DNA of 64,000 bases from Norana najaformis. Taxonomy: Eukaryota; Annelida; Clitellata; Crassiclitellata; Hormogastridae. The stretch spans positions 733,501 to 797,500 of the forward strand of contig OZ029922.1 of assembly GCA_964023275.1 (NCBI GenBank). The letters run 5' to 3'. How positions within the stretch are numbered: position 1 is the first letter of the stretch; the number at the start of each line of letters is the position of its first letter. Positions 37,791 through 50,841 of this stretch are shown one piece after another. The notes beneath the pieces are model-generated. The model was not told the DNA's origin, did no database searches, and saw only the letters and a program-made list of their open reading frames with translations. Both the position numbers and the translations under genes were made by a program.

Positions 37791-38995
37791 TTTTCTTAAA
37801 TCAGAACACTACTTTATGAATAACACAAGAATAAAAATCTGTAAAATATCTAGGTCAATATGATAAACGAACTCCAATCACAGCAGTCAACCTTATGATA
37901 TTCAAAAAGGAAGTACGACATGCAAGAGTAGGCAGAGGCAGCCTTAATACGGTGTTAAGACGTTCAATAGCTGGCTCAGTAAAGTAACTGAACCGTGACG
38001 AACGAGAGTCAGGCCTATATGTGCACACAAAATATATGCTTTGGCCTATCATTCTGACCCATTGTATATCGACTGAACTTCTTCAACGGTTTTTAAAGTA
38101 AGGGTTCACTTGAAGACAGTGGATGTGGACATTATCCGACGAAAGAGATAATTTGATCGACTATATCGGTTGTCAGTGCTGTATCTTCCTATCAAGAGAT
38201 GTCTATTAACGATGACAATTTAAGGCAAAAACTTGACAACACAACACAAACACAGCTTGATTATTACCTAATTAAAGTGGATTAATCAGTCATTTAGTGC
38301 CATATGTTCTTATCAAGAAATGCATACAATAAGATGAGAAGTTAATATGGAAAGAGATTTCAAAATCTGCAATGCATGACTACCAATACTACTACCAAAG
38401 CTCAACTTTAAGAATCTTCGTTACAACCCTCATCGTCAACGTCTTCTTTTTCTACTAGTTTTTGATTCATTTCTACTTTCTACACGCAAATGCAATATTT
38501 TAGCAGGAATGCGGAGAAAAATAAAGCTACTTATTACTTGCTGCATAAAGCCAGCTAATACATAAGTGCTTTAAAAGTATTTTAAGCATTTTGACATCAC
38601 TGAATTATAATAAATATCGATACGCCTTTAAAACTTTTAATCAGAAGATGCGAAGTCCCGCTTCCCGCTACATCTGACACTTTTAATGCACAGAATCGCA
38701 TTACATTTTCAGTTAAGAAAATCAATATGGCTGACTAACAGAAGAAGAGAGCACTTTATGTGATCTGTGTACATGATGCTGATATTAAATTAGATTGTCA
38801 AGTTTGTTCATATTGAAATGGTGGTCAAAGTTTTCAAGGACTGCTGAGATTTGCAGTTGCAGTTAAACTTTGGTCGTGTATTACTCTAAACTAAAGTATC
38901 AAATGTAGCGAATTGTATATGGATAAAAACGTAAACAAGACGTCTAACAAAACGGACACCACAAGGCTGTATAATTGTTATTAGTGTCAGATGGT
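37791..38995. other. Intergenic, genes F and E
   Basis: Block-copy counterpart of 19058-20262, with small insertions and deletions. Holds the 5' flank of gene E and the 3' flank of gene F. No further gene seen. Confidence 0.5.
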
Positions 38996-41900
38996 TTATG
39001 TATTTTGAGGAATAAGTTCGTAATTTTTGGGTTCAGGTTGGTTGAGTTGATCATAAAGAGGCATCGCGGTTCCTTGTCCAAGCCTCGTCTCCATTTGAAG
39101 ATGCTGATAATGAACATCTGATACAGTAGCTTCAAATCCTGCTGTACTGTTTTCCTGGTGAGCTTGAGATGCTCTTGTTGTGGCTGTAACACTTGAGTTC
39201 TTTCGGATGTTCTCTCTGTATAATAAAATGAATAGGCTACAAAATTATGGCATACCTATTTTTCAAATTCACTTGGAAAGATTACACTGGCCAACACATA
39301 ATTTGTTGCCTCAAATGTTAGAACTGTTTCTGGGTATATTTGACCTGCTGATTCCAGAAAAGGCACCAGTTTTCTCCCAGCAGGTCTAGTTTTCGAGATA
39401 TAGAACATTATGCCATATACCAGTCCTTGCCTCTGCTCGCCCATTAAACATAAGGCTATAGCTATAATTATGTAGTGCTCAATTTATTATGTGATACACT
39501 AAATAAACATAATAATACAAATACTTAAAAGAAAATGGTAGTACCTGAAACTGTACTTATATGATACCAAACAGAACAAGTTTGTTATAAAAATTTCAAG
39601 TCATTCGACACCGAAGAAGCTCCTTTTGTACGATTTCCGAGTGTGGCATCTGCCGGAACAATCGCGCATAATATTCCAGCAATAGTCTGCCATCATGTGT
39701 GCATCCCATCTTCCTTGATATCGATTTTCCATTGTTTTGATGTCTTGGTGAAATCTTTCACCTTGCTCTTCGCTGAAGTCACCAAGATTCTCTGGAAAGC
39801 GATCTAAGTGACTGTGGAGATAATGGACTTTAATGCTCATGTTGCAGCCAAGCTTGTTGAAATGAAGAAGCATATCCTCTACTAGTTGTGCATAATTGTC
39901 TGCCTTCTTGTTGCCAAGAAAATTTTTAGTTACAAGAACAAAGGAAGACCAGGCACAAGATTCGATTTCATTCACTTATGGTATGAAAAGTGGGTCATTC
40001 ATAAGTTGCCTGATCTGTGGACCATCGAAGATTCCAGCCTTCAATTTTTCCATTGTAATTCCTGGTAACTTGTGTACTATGTATTCGAAGCATGAACCTT
40101 CTTTATTCAAAGCCCTGACAAATTGTTTCATCAGGCCTAGCTTTATATGTAGTGGTGGCAGTATGATCCTATCTCGTGCCACCAAAGATTCCTTGATTAC
40201 ATTTTGAGCTCCAACCACCATGTCTTTCCTCGAAGGCCAATCTTTTCTTGTCCAATGTTCATGCTTGGCTCTACTGTCCCAAAGACACAAAAAGCAGGGA
40301 TACTTTGTGTAGCCACTTTGTTGACCAAGGAGGAAATTTACCATCTTCAAGTCTACACAAATTACCCATTGATGTTCTTTGTATTTTATCGTTTCCAGTA
40401 CTAAAGAGATGGCATTGTACTCTTCTTTCATCCTGGTGGAGTGACCGATTGGAATAGAACCAAATTTGTTGCCGTTATTTAAAAGCACACATTTCAGACT
40501 ACGTTTTGAACTGTCGATAAAAAGACGCCACTCATCTGGGCTGTAATCCGACAGACCAATTTTCTTCAATAAGTTGCTGATGTCATTACAGAATACTAGG
40601 TTGTTGTCTTCGGTAAAGAATGGCAGCAAATCCTTTTCTCTGTTTCTATAAATTGTAATTTTCGTTCCAGGCTGAAGTGCATTCTTTTCCTTTAGTCTGG
40701 ACGCAAGCAATTCAGAGGACTCTTTGGAAAGATTTAAGTCCCTGATCAGATCACTCAACTCTTTTTGGTCAAAACGTTCACTGTGTGAAGTTGATTGGAA
40801 ATCACTGTCACTGCCCCCACTTTCTTCACTTTCGTCATCTTGTCCGATATTGGACATGCAAGTCTCATCGTCTGAGAGCTGAGGTAGTTCGCGAAAAGGT
40901 GGAACTGGTACAATATCCGAATGCGGAACAGGTCTCCTGGCTGAAGGTATATCAGGGTAAGACAACTTGTGACGATTATTTCGATTGATGCCTATGATAT
41001 TAACCATACAAAAGTAACAGTCGTCGAAGTGGTTTATCTGTTCCCTCCAAACCATCGGTACACCAAATTTCAGGCAGCTTCTCTTTCCAATTGTCCAGTG
41101 GCGCAATTGTTCAATACAAGTTTTGCATACTGTATGAGGAGCCCATTGCTTATCTTGATCTCCAAGTTTGACACCAAAATAACCTACATATGCTCTTTTT
41201 ACAAACTCAGAAATCGGTTTCCTGTTTGCTTTTAGTGTGTATTCCCCACAAATGTAGCAGAATATGTCTGGATGGTTAATGCAGCTCCGTCTGGAAGTAG
41301 CCATAACCTTAAGGATGTTCGCATCTGAGGAATTAAATGACTAACCTAAAAAATAGTAAGAACATGTAGTTATTTAATGCTCATATTCACAGATTGTTCT
41401 TGCGACCAACTCTTAATATGCCCTAAGACGACTGCGGCTGCTCTAGCTTTCAGGAGGCGGTTTATATAGGCTATAAATGCTGACTTCAGCATAATCTATT
41501 TACATAGTTCGAAACCATGAAACGCTGTATAAGCACAAATAAATTCTAAATGAGGCCATGAATTTAGTGCTGAGTAAGCTGTAGGCTACGGAATAGTTAT
41601 TTCGTTGAATCAGCAATATCTCAGCACGCGGCAAGATATGCTGATTTTACATTATAAGGATGTAGGCATTATATGAATCAGCAAGAATTATAATTAGCCA
41701 TAAATAAAGCTTATTATGACATTTTAGTTTTGCCAAAGACATCGTTTAAAGAGTGGACTGGGTTTTCTTTACAAAATCGACGATATCTCAGAAACTAGAC
41801 CTGATGCACTCAATCCAATGACATTTTCTGAATCAGCGCCCAAAATTACCCCAAGAACAGGTCTAAAACCGAAGGCAACAAGAAAAAAAATTTTTTCTGT

Positions 41901-44900
41901 TGGCCAGTGAATTATTCCACTTTAATTAGGTAATAACACATTTGCCTTAAATGCATATTTCAATATATCTTTTTAATATGCAGATAAGATTAGCATTTAA
42001 CTGGTCCAACTGTGTAATTGCAGTTGTAATTAACAACTTCTATAGAGCCAGTGTCTAATGCACAAGGCCTCAATTGATGGCGCACCAATATCAAGCGGCA
42101 GGCAGGTCAATAACCAGAAAGTCAGTCTGATGAAACTATGAGTAATATTCCCTATGTAGTAGCATATTTTATGTAAAAGGCAATAAATTTGCCAATAAAA
42201 TATGTAGTTCTTAGATAAAAGAAACTGACTCGGCGCTTCTAATCATTATCATTACCTCGCTTATTCAACTCAAATAAAAATGTTATATCTTATAAATGCA
42301 GCACAGTACCACGGGATGCAAAAGGTACATCCAGAAGTGACAAAAGTCCCACTTATTTAGGCCCGCCTATTGGAACACAGTGGCAGTGAGACGGCTATTA
42401 CATTTCAGTGTAACAATAATAATATTTGCTGCATAAATGCAGACTAAAGTGAAGCAAAAATAAACGTCTATTCAAATCCAACTAAAATGCACATGAAAAA
42501 TTTCGATTTCGATTTTCAAAAAACGCCTTAAGTTTCGAAAAATAATGATTCATTGGCAAGACAAATAATTCTTATTTTAAGGTATTTCTAGATGCTTCAT
42601 CAGTTTATAACTGAAACGAACCTCATTTGTCTTTTTAAGCGCACAAAACATATGGCTAAGACCAGGACGATTATTACCAGAGGAAGAATGACTCCAATTC
42701 CAAGCACCAGTCCAACTATCAGCCCTGCAAAAGATCTAATAACATGAAGATGCGCATGAACCTTTGCAATAGTACAGTATTATACGTTCTTTAACAATAC
42801 TTGATCGATGTAGACCTATTAAGTACTTGTGATACGGTAGCTGATTGTTGAGCGCTAGCCTTGCAACACGGGGTGTACGGGTTCGAGCCTCCTCTAAGGT
42901 AGTTACTGTGTAGGGACCTTCAGGAAGTCCTTCAATCACAATTGCTCAGCGCCAATGAGTGATGTCTTGTCATTAGACAGTAGCGCATAATAAATGCAGA
43001 ATAAAAAATAATTTTAAATTTTAAACAACTGAAATGTAAGAAGAAGTTCACATTAAATTTATATTGTCTACCTTCCGATTTATATGCTTGTGCAAGATTA
43101 ACTTTAGAATTACCGGCAGTCACAGTGTTTAAAGGCATAGTAGTTGTAGAGATAGATATGGGAGCGATCCTTGTAGTTATCGTTGTAGTTGATGTCATCG
43201 TAGTTGTTGGAACAACTAAAAGGAAATAATAACATAGCATAAATCTAGTAAACATAGCCACAAGAACAGATCAAACACGGCAGGACACACAGCTGCACCA
43301 AATGTTCAGATGCAAACTATAGCAAACGGTGTTTTTGTTATGCTGCCTGTCCCCATGGCTGAATTTTGACTTCATTAATCCTAGACTAGGGCGTGCTTAC
43401 GATTTTTACCAACTAGGCCGCTCGAGAGATGACTGGTATAATATTAGAGTGCCGTTATAGCAGTAACTAGTATATAATCTTCCAAAAGACATTTCCGTGA
43501 TGTTTCTAATTTACCGGACTTATATTTTCATCTTTCATGCATCTCGCTAGGTACAGAATCTAATAGTTTACATCGTTTGGACTCAGAAAATATTTTCTTG
43601 ATAATTTCATTTACAAAAGTGAACATAAAACGTATAATTGTGAAAAGCTCTCCACCTACTTTTAAGGCAAACGAAAGGCCTTTGTACAGAGCAGTCGCAA
43701 TCAGTCCAACTCCAGGCAGGGCTATTATTTGGATCCACACATACACACGAGTAATAACTGTTATTTGGTTTTCCATTCGACCATGAAGTATATACGATTT
43801 CTTTGCCATCGTCTACAGTGAACAACAGAATTATCACGTGATGCACATTTGATTACAAGAACCTATTTAATAAAGTTCTTAAAGATAATCAAACAATAAC
43901 TTTAACAACTGAATAATAGGGCAGTAATCTAACTATATTTGCACAGGCTACCACGGTACTGCTGCCAAGGGTTAACAGCGAAATGCCTTAAGTATGACAA
44001 ATGGGCTTTCTTGATCCGATTGAGATAGATAACATACCGGGAGATTTCCAAGACCACCCATTGTATCGAATTCCAACCCAATATGTCAACGATATGTTCA
44101 ACCAGGACGTACTGAACGGAGGTATCCAAGGGTTAGACTCAGGTTGAAACGTTGCCAAATCACCGCCTTTGCTAATGCAACTTTCTCTCGCTTTGTACCA
44201 ACTCAGGCTTTCACCTTCATACTTTACGTAGCATCTTTCCTTGAAAAGGTAATTATCTGACAAGTTGCTCTGACACCTGATACCTATAGAGCAGAATATG
44301 TTTTAAACTTAATATCCGTTAATTCTGACAAGTTACCAAAAAACTGTAATTCTCACGGATCAAAAGTTGTAATATTCTAAAGAGTAAAGACGTATAGAAT
44401 ACTTTGGACAACATACTGTTCCAGAAGACTCGTTTGAATTATGAAAGTCAATTTATCTAATAATCAAACTCTCGGAAGCAGTGATGCAAAACATACACTT
44501 CTCACAAGTAGAAAGTTTCTGACCCATGTTACTGAATTCGTCAATTCTGCAATTCATCAATTCTGCTCATGCTGTTCAATCAACATTTTAATAAAAGAGA
44601 AAATTCTACATCGACCATCCTTGTTTTCTTATCGAACAAACCGATTCTCTAGAATAATCTTTCATAGCGCTGAGTAAATGCAAAGTTTACGATCACGATA
44701 AAGATGCACTGTAAACCAGGTCTATACGTGTACGATTGTGACTGTTTACGAATGCACGATAAATAAAGTGAGCAAATAACAAATCCAGATATAATAACAT
44801 ATTTTAAATCATCATTTTAATGTACGAATGAATATAAATATCTTTACTCGCCTTCAAAATCACAAATATATTTTCTTAAATGACTTAGGTTTGAAGCTTC

Positions 44901-47659
44901 GACAAGAAACTCTGGTTTCTCGCTGTTAGGTTTCAGATAACAATATTGTTTATATTCAGTGTCTCGATTTTTCTGATTTCCCAAAGAACCTAAAATCGTC
45001 AAATATCAAATATAAATGACAACAAAGTAAAAGTGAAATATGAAAAATTTCCGACAATAATGACACACACACATATATATAAGCCTTCGATCGGGACTTG
45101 GTTTCCCATTTCAGGTTTGGGTATTCGAAAAAATCTTCCTGCCGAGGTTCAGGATGTATTGGATCGAGTCGGCCTCAACTGCGCCGCCCGAGTTGTGTGC
45201 AGCAAGTCTAAATACTCTTCGTATATGATAATATATTCGATAAACATTGCACTTGGTTCCTGCGTGAGTACTAACGCGATTGAAGATTCTTGGCAATCGG
45301 AGCTAGTCGGCAATACCCACTCATCCATCAAAAAGTTGGATGTTCTGTTATCGTTTACGCTCTTTGCGTAACATTTTCAGGTGCTTCGTCCCTTACATCA
45401 ATTCGAACGCATTGGGTCGTCTATTTAAGGAATAATGCATTGAAAATATGTAAAGAACCTAAAGTTTCATGTGTTTCAGTTCAAAATACATTCTCTGTTT
45501 ACCTTCAGTTGCACCTGATTAGGTCAGTTAGATAGCCATGTGTGCAGTGCTCTTCAAAGATCTAAAATGACATGCAATGCGCCTTTGCTTTCCTATGACA
45601 CTCTATAATTCGACAATTAGCTGTAAAGTCGCAGTTTCGGAATAGGAACTGCGTGCGCGTCAAGGAGCACAGGGTGGATTATGGGTCACAATATTGCTTA
45701 AACTGAAATAAAGATGAGACGAACTTAATAACGACTATATTGTAATACACATTTCAAACAAGAAATTACAAAAAAAATATGTAAAATGTAGGCAAATCGC
45801 TAGGAGACGTTCAAAGCTTAATATGTTGTCATCCACACTGAATATCGCTAAAGTTCGATGAGAGGCATATAATGATATATCATATATGCAAAGCATCTGT
45901 AACACTGTCATGATTTAGACTGATGTTACTTCCTGCCATATTTCTTTAAAAGTATATACTCACAAAATTTGTATCAATCAATTCTACAAAGCAGCTTCAA
46001 ATAGTTCGATATACGTTAAAACTCGGGACTGTTTTTTCTGGAAAGATTAGGACGTTCTGGTTTGTGTGTATAAATAAATGAACTTACCCTGATACTGAGA
46101 TCCATTCACAAGGTACCAAGTGTTGTTGGGTTCCTGATGGAGTTTTATATTTATGTACATCGGTGAATTGAGTTGCGAAGTCGATAGAAACTGAGTCAAT
46201 GCCAATTGAGTTTTATCGTCTCTAACAACAACCAACGCAGAAGAATTTGCTGAACACCAGGATTTTGCATCTTCAAAGTTCCCAGTCACACTGGGTGTTT
46301 GGAAATAAAATTCTCCGACGTAAGTTTCGACATACGAAGATACTTGCTCAATGGCGACAACCATCACTAAACATAAAATAGCACAACAAATGCTATTTTA
46401 AAATGAATCTTGTACAGTCAGAGTTCTGTGTCCACTGCTATTCCTGAATACTAATTACATTCGTTCAATTTAATTAGCGTCTTTGCAACTATAAGGCTTA
46501 TGACTTTGACCAGATACCGCAACCTATTCACTGGAATTAGATGAAGCTGTTGCAGTTTTGCGAAAACATGAATTTTCCAATAAGCATGTATTCACAGTCG
46601 TGACAAGTTGGTCATGTAATTAATTCATTCAGAGCAATTTATATAGCGCCCTCTAATATTTCTACTCAGTGGCGCTCCCAGCCCGGCGAAAGCAAACAGT
46701 TTTCGGGCCTAATATTTAGGTTATATGTAATATTGAAAGATGGATCTGTGTGATAGTATTATACTTTCTATGGTGGTCTATCTTTCAAGATAAGTATTTA
46801 TTTCAATTCTCCATCTGCCTGGTCGTAAGCATCAGAGGCGAGGCCCATGGGATGATTAATTGCATGAAAAATTACTTGAAATTGATTTAGCAAAAATACA
46901 TAGCCCCCAATTCGACTTGAATGCTGACACAATTAATTGCCTAGTGTCAAAACCACTAATTTTTTCTACAGCCTGATACGAAGGGATATTAAGTACTGCA
47001 AAGAGACTTTTTATTAGACTATGGCGTCTCTATATATACAGAACCGCAAAATAAATATGCCAGTGGATATTAATATATGGTACTAGGTCAAGTATGGTTA
47101 GGTATCTGTCACTGATACAGATACAGATACTGATACTGATATCGATATTTCAAAAGGCTTTAACTTCTACCTCTATTAAGTTAACGAGTAGACGTTAACC
47201 AGCTATTACGGTAACAGCCCAAAGCAATGCTTATTAAAGAATACATTTATAGTGTAATGATTAGCGTGCTGAGCTGTCCGTCATAAGGTCGGGAGTTCGT
47301 ATCCCTGCCAAGGCAGAAATCTGTATCGAGATTTCGGCTCCACTTGCGCCGCTAGCGAACTCAGCTATAATGAGTACATTGACCGTACACTGTCAGCGGG
47401 AAGATCAGGCGGCGAGGGAGAGGACTGGTAATCAGTCCTCCTATACCAAGGATAAGAAAAATGAAGTCTCTTACACTGTACGGTTGACTGTCTGTCTTCT
47501 TCACTTTTTATATTTTAGGTACATGTACTTCCATCAAATCCAATAAGTTACACATCTTTTCAGTAAATTACACTGCCACTCGCATATAACTGAAAAGAAT
47601 ATCTGCAAAACAGTAATTTCCTTACCGAAAAAAGCTGTCAGTGTCAAAGTCTTAAACAT
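38996..47659 (-). CDS. Gene F: two-CTLD receptor with ITAM tail, transposon in last intron
   Basis: Exons: 47659-47626, 46366-46088, 44989-44852, 44283-44038, 43812-43660, 43215-43072, 42724-42622, 39215-38996; 1317 nt, 438 aa. Signal peptide MFKTLTLTAFF; CTLD1 (EDAKSWC, YICDFEG); CTLD2 (CVCVDPNNSPAWSWTDCDC, FVCLK); Thr-rich stalk; TM helix (GVILPLVIIVLVLAICFV); tail with VHYQHL and the ITAM YDQLNQPEPKNYELI. Block-copy partner of D. The donor after exon 3 is GC type (GCGAGT). The last intron is enlarged to 3.4 kb by a 2.6-kb DNA transposon, which ends only 70 bases from the tail exon acceptor. The transposon reads the same strand as the gene and could supply a premature poly(A) site, giving a membrane receptor without its signalling tail; that is inference. 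A second, inverted copy begins about 570 bases upstream of the start codon. Confidence 0.84.
39285..41909 (-). mobile_element. DNA transposon, copy 1, in the last intron of gene F
   Basis: Begins CACTGGCCAACA and ends TGTTGGCCAGTG (perfect 12-bp terminal inverted repeats). The subterminal regions also share inverted motifs, such as CTGATTC-AGAAAA and CAGGTCTAGTTT-CGAGATAT, within about 115 bp of each end. Paralogous empty sites (27770, 20560) show it interrupted a sequence like AAGATTATTCC; left flank GATTA and right flank AATTATTCC suggest a short ATT/ATTA-type target duplication, but its exact length is ambiguous. I do not assign a superfamily. It is near-identical to the copy at 48226-50841, so both insertions or a duplication are recent. 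Confidence 0.85.
39601..41304 (-). CDS. Transposon ORF, copy 1, split by one in-frame TAA
   Basis: An ATG at 41304 opens 442 codons to a TAA at 39976-39978. The same frame continues without interruption for 124 more codons to 39601. The N-terminus has paired CxxC motifs (Cys 16/19 and 60/63) around a FGVKLGDQDKQWAPH core, a third CxxC near residue 96 (DDCYFC), an acidic Ser-rich linker, and later KYPCFLCLWDSRAKHEHW, which looks zinc-binding. The part after the stop holds a conserved-looking HLDRFPENLGDFSEEQGERF segment. I recognise the general type as an abundant, poorly named protein family in arthropod and cnidarian genomes, probably transposon-encoded; which enzymatic class is unknown to me. 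Either the copy is dead, the stop is read through, or two products are made. Confidence 0.7.
42831..43000 (+). repeat. SINE family 1 (full-length copy), gene F
   Basis: Head GATACGGTAGCTGATTGTTG, a perfect B box GGTTCGAGCC, the AAGTCCTTCAATCACAATTG segment and a tail reading GTAGCGCATAATAAATGCAG. Best reference copy of this family in the window. Confidence 0.78.
47248..47500 (+). repeat. SINE family 2, gene F intron 1
   Basis: GTAATGATTAGCGTGCTGAG head and GGGAGTTCGTATCCCTGCC B-box region, then the shared body. Partner of the copy at 26335. Confidence 0.65.
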
Positions 47660-48225
47660 TTTCTTAAATCAGCACAATAATTCATGAATTACAAAACCGA
47701 ATCTGTAAAATATCTAAGTCAATATGAACAACCAACTCGATCTCGTCAGAGCAGATGTTAGGATATGCATTATAAAAGGAAGTACGGCATGCAACAGTTG
47801 GCATAGGCAGCCTTGATATGGTGCTACGAAGTCCAATCGCAGGCTCAGTGAAGCAACTGAACCATGACGCACATATGGCATATTATCTGACCTATTTTCC
47901 TGACCCATGGGATTTCGGCAGAGCTCCTCCAACGGATTTTTAAAGAAATGCTTCACTTGAAGCGACCATTGATTGATGCATAGCGCATTATGATGGCGGC
48001 ACTGTATAAGTCATTAGATTAGATTATATCATATACAATCAGATTAGATTAGATTCTAATTTGCCACGACATCCAGTAAAAACCACAGAAGACCAGTGAT
48101 CAGACGGCGCGTAATTCCTTCGCTTATAAAAAGGCAGATATACTGACATTTCTATAAGAGTGCTGGTAAATAAGAACATACTATCGAAATAGAAACTACA
48201 ATGCTCTATAAATAACACTGGCCAA

Positions 48226-50841
48226 CAGAAAAAAAAATTTTTTCTTGTTGCCTTCGGTTTTAGACCTGTTCTTGGGGTAATTTTGGGCGCTGATTCAGAA
48301 AATGTCATTGGATTGAGTGCATCAGGTCTAGTTTCTGAGATATCGTCGATTTTGTAAAGAAAACCCAGTCCACTCTTTAAACGATGTCTTTGGCAAAACT
48401 AAAATGTCATAATAAGCTTTATTTATGGCTAATTATAATTCTTGCTGATTCATATAATGCCTACATCCTTATAATGTAAAATCAGCATATCTTGCCGCGT
48501 GCTGAGATATTGCTGATTCAACGAAATAACTATTCCGTAGCCTACAGCTTACTCAGCACTAAATTCATGGCCTCATTTAGAATTTATTTGTGCTTATACA
48601 GCGTTTCATGGTTTCGAACTATGTAAATAGATTATGCTGAAGTCAGCATTTATAGCCTATATAAACCGCCTCCTGAAAGCTAGAGCAGCCGCAGTCGTCT
48701 TAGGGCATATTAAGAGTTGGTCGCAAGAACAATCTGTGAATGTGAGCATTAAATAACTACATGTTCTTACTATTTTTTAGGTTAGTCATTTAATTCCTCA
48801 GATGCGAACATCCTTAAGGTTATGGCTACTTCCAGACGGAGCTGCATTAACCATCCAGACATATTCTGCTACATTTGTGGGGAATACACACTAAAAGCAA
48901 ACAGGAAACCGATTTCTGAGTTTGTAAAAAGAGCATATGTAGGTTATTTTGGTGTCAAACTTGGAGATCAAGATAAGCAATGGGCTCCTCATACAGTATG
49001 CAAAACTTGTATTGAACAATTGCGCCACTGGACAATTGGAAAGAGAAGCTGCCTGAAATTTGGTGTACCGATGGTTTGGAGGGAACAGATAAACCACTTC
49101 GACGACTGTTACTTTTGTATGGTTAATATCATAGGCATCAATCGAAATAATCGTCACAAGTTGTCTTACCCTGATATACCTTCAGCCAGGAGACCTGTTC
49201 CGCATTCGGATATTGTACCAGTTCCACCTTTTCGCGAACTACCTCAGCTCTCAGACGATGAGACTTGCATGTCCAATATCGGACAAGATGACGAAAGTGA
49301 AGAAAGTGGGGGCAGTGACAGTGATTTCCAATCAACTTCACACAGTGAACGTTTTGACCAAAAAGAGTTGAGTGATCTGATCAGGGACTTAAATCTTTCC
49401 AAAGAGTCCTCTGAATTGCTTGCGTCCAGACTAAAGGAAAAGAATGCACTTCAGCCTGGAACGAAAATTACAATTTATAGAAACAGAGAAAAGGATTTGC
49501 TGCCATTCTTTACCGAAGACAACAACCTAGTATTCTGTAATGACATCAGCAACTTATTGAAGAAAATTGGTCTGTCGGATTACAGCCCAGATGAGTGGCG
49601 TCTTTTTATCGACAGTTCAAAACGTAGTCTGAAATGTGTGCTTTTAAATAACGGCAACAAATTTGGTTCTATTCCAATCGGTCACTCCACCAGGATGAAA
49701 GAAGAGTACAATGCCATCTCTTTAGTACTGGAAACGATAAAATACAAAGAACATCAATGGGTAATTTGTGTAGACTTGAAGATGGTAAATTTCCTCCTTG
49801 GTCAACAAAGTGGCTACACAAAGTATCCCTGCTTTTTGTGTCTTTGGGACAGTAGAGCCAAGCATGAACATTGGACAAGAAAAGATTGGCCTTCGAGGAA
49901 AGACATGGTGGTTGGAGCTCAAAATGTAATCAAGGAATCTTTGGTGGCACGAGATAGGATCATACTGCCACCACTACATATAAAGCTAGGCCTGATGAAA
50001 CAATTTGTCAGGGCTTTGAATAAAGAAGGTTCATGCTTCGAATACATAGTACACAAGTTACCAGGAATTACAATGGAAAAATTGAAGGCTGGAATCTTCG
50101 ATGGTCCACAGATCAGGCAACTTATGAATGACCCACTTTTCATACCATAAGTGAATGAAATCGAATCTTGTGCCTGGTCTTCCTTTGTTCTTGTAACTAA
50201 AAATTTTCTTGGCAACAAGAAGGCAGACAATTATGCACAACTAGTAGAGGATATGCTTCTTCATTTCAACAAGCTTGGCTGCAACATGAGCATTAAAGTC
50301 CATTATCTCCACAGTCACTTAGATCGCTTTCCAGAGAATCTTGGTGACTTCAGCGAAGAGCAAGGTGAAAGATTTCACCAAGACATCAAAACAATGGAAA
50401 ATCGATATCAAGGAAGATGGGATGCACACATGATGGCAGACTATTGCTGGAATATTATGCGCGATTGTTCCGGCAGATGCCACATTCGGAAATCGTACAA
50501 AAGGAGCTTCTTCGGTGTCGAATGACTTGAAATTTTTATAACAAACTTGTTCTGTTTGGTATCATATAAGTACAGTTTCAGGTACTACCATTTTCTTTTA
50601 AGTATTTGTATTATTATGTTTATTTAGTGTATCACATAATAAATTGAGCACTACATAATTATAGCTATAGCCTTATGTTTAATGGGCGAGCAGAGGCAAG
50701 GACTGGTATATGGCATAATGTTCTATATCTCGAAAACTAGACCTGCTGGGAGAAAACTGGTGCCTTTTCTGGAATCAGCAGGTCAAATATACCCAGAAAC
50801 AGTTCTAACATTTGAGGCAACAAATTATGTGTTGGCCAGTG
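48226..50841 (+). mobile_element. DNA transposon, copy 2, inverted, upstream of gene F
   Basis: Same element as 39285-41909 in opposite orientation (CACTGGCCAACA ... TGTTGGCCAGTG), differing by small A/T-run changes and a few substitutions. The left flank (CTATAAATA) matches the receptor block at 27466. The right flank (TTACCATTACG) does not match the continuation of that block, and I see no target duplication. This is best explained by a deletion or other rearrangement at its right end. Confidence 0.85.
48822..50525 (+). CDS. Transposon ORF, copy 2, same in-frame TAA
   Basis: 442 codons from ATG 48822 to TAA 50148-50150, then 124 further codons in the same frame to 50525. The product equals that of copy 1 except for one Thr-to-Ile change near the C-terminus (CHTRKS against CHIRKS). 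Because both copies carry the identical TAA, the stop existed before they multiplied. The zinc-binding-like cysteines described for copy 1 are all intact. Confidence 0.7.

Larger units (their letters stand above)
31068..48225. repeat. Tandem block copy 2 (genes E and F, with a transposon)
   Basis: Second copy of the block at 12630-27468. It is longer because of the 2625-bp transposon at 39285-41909. Its right edge coincides with the terminal repeat of the second transposon copy at 48226; the sequence just left of that point matches 27440-27466. Confidence 0.85.
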
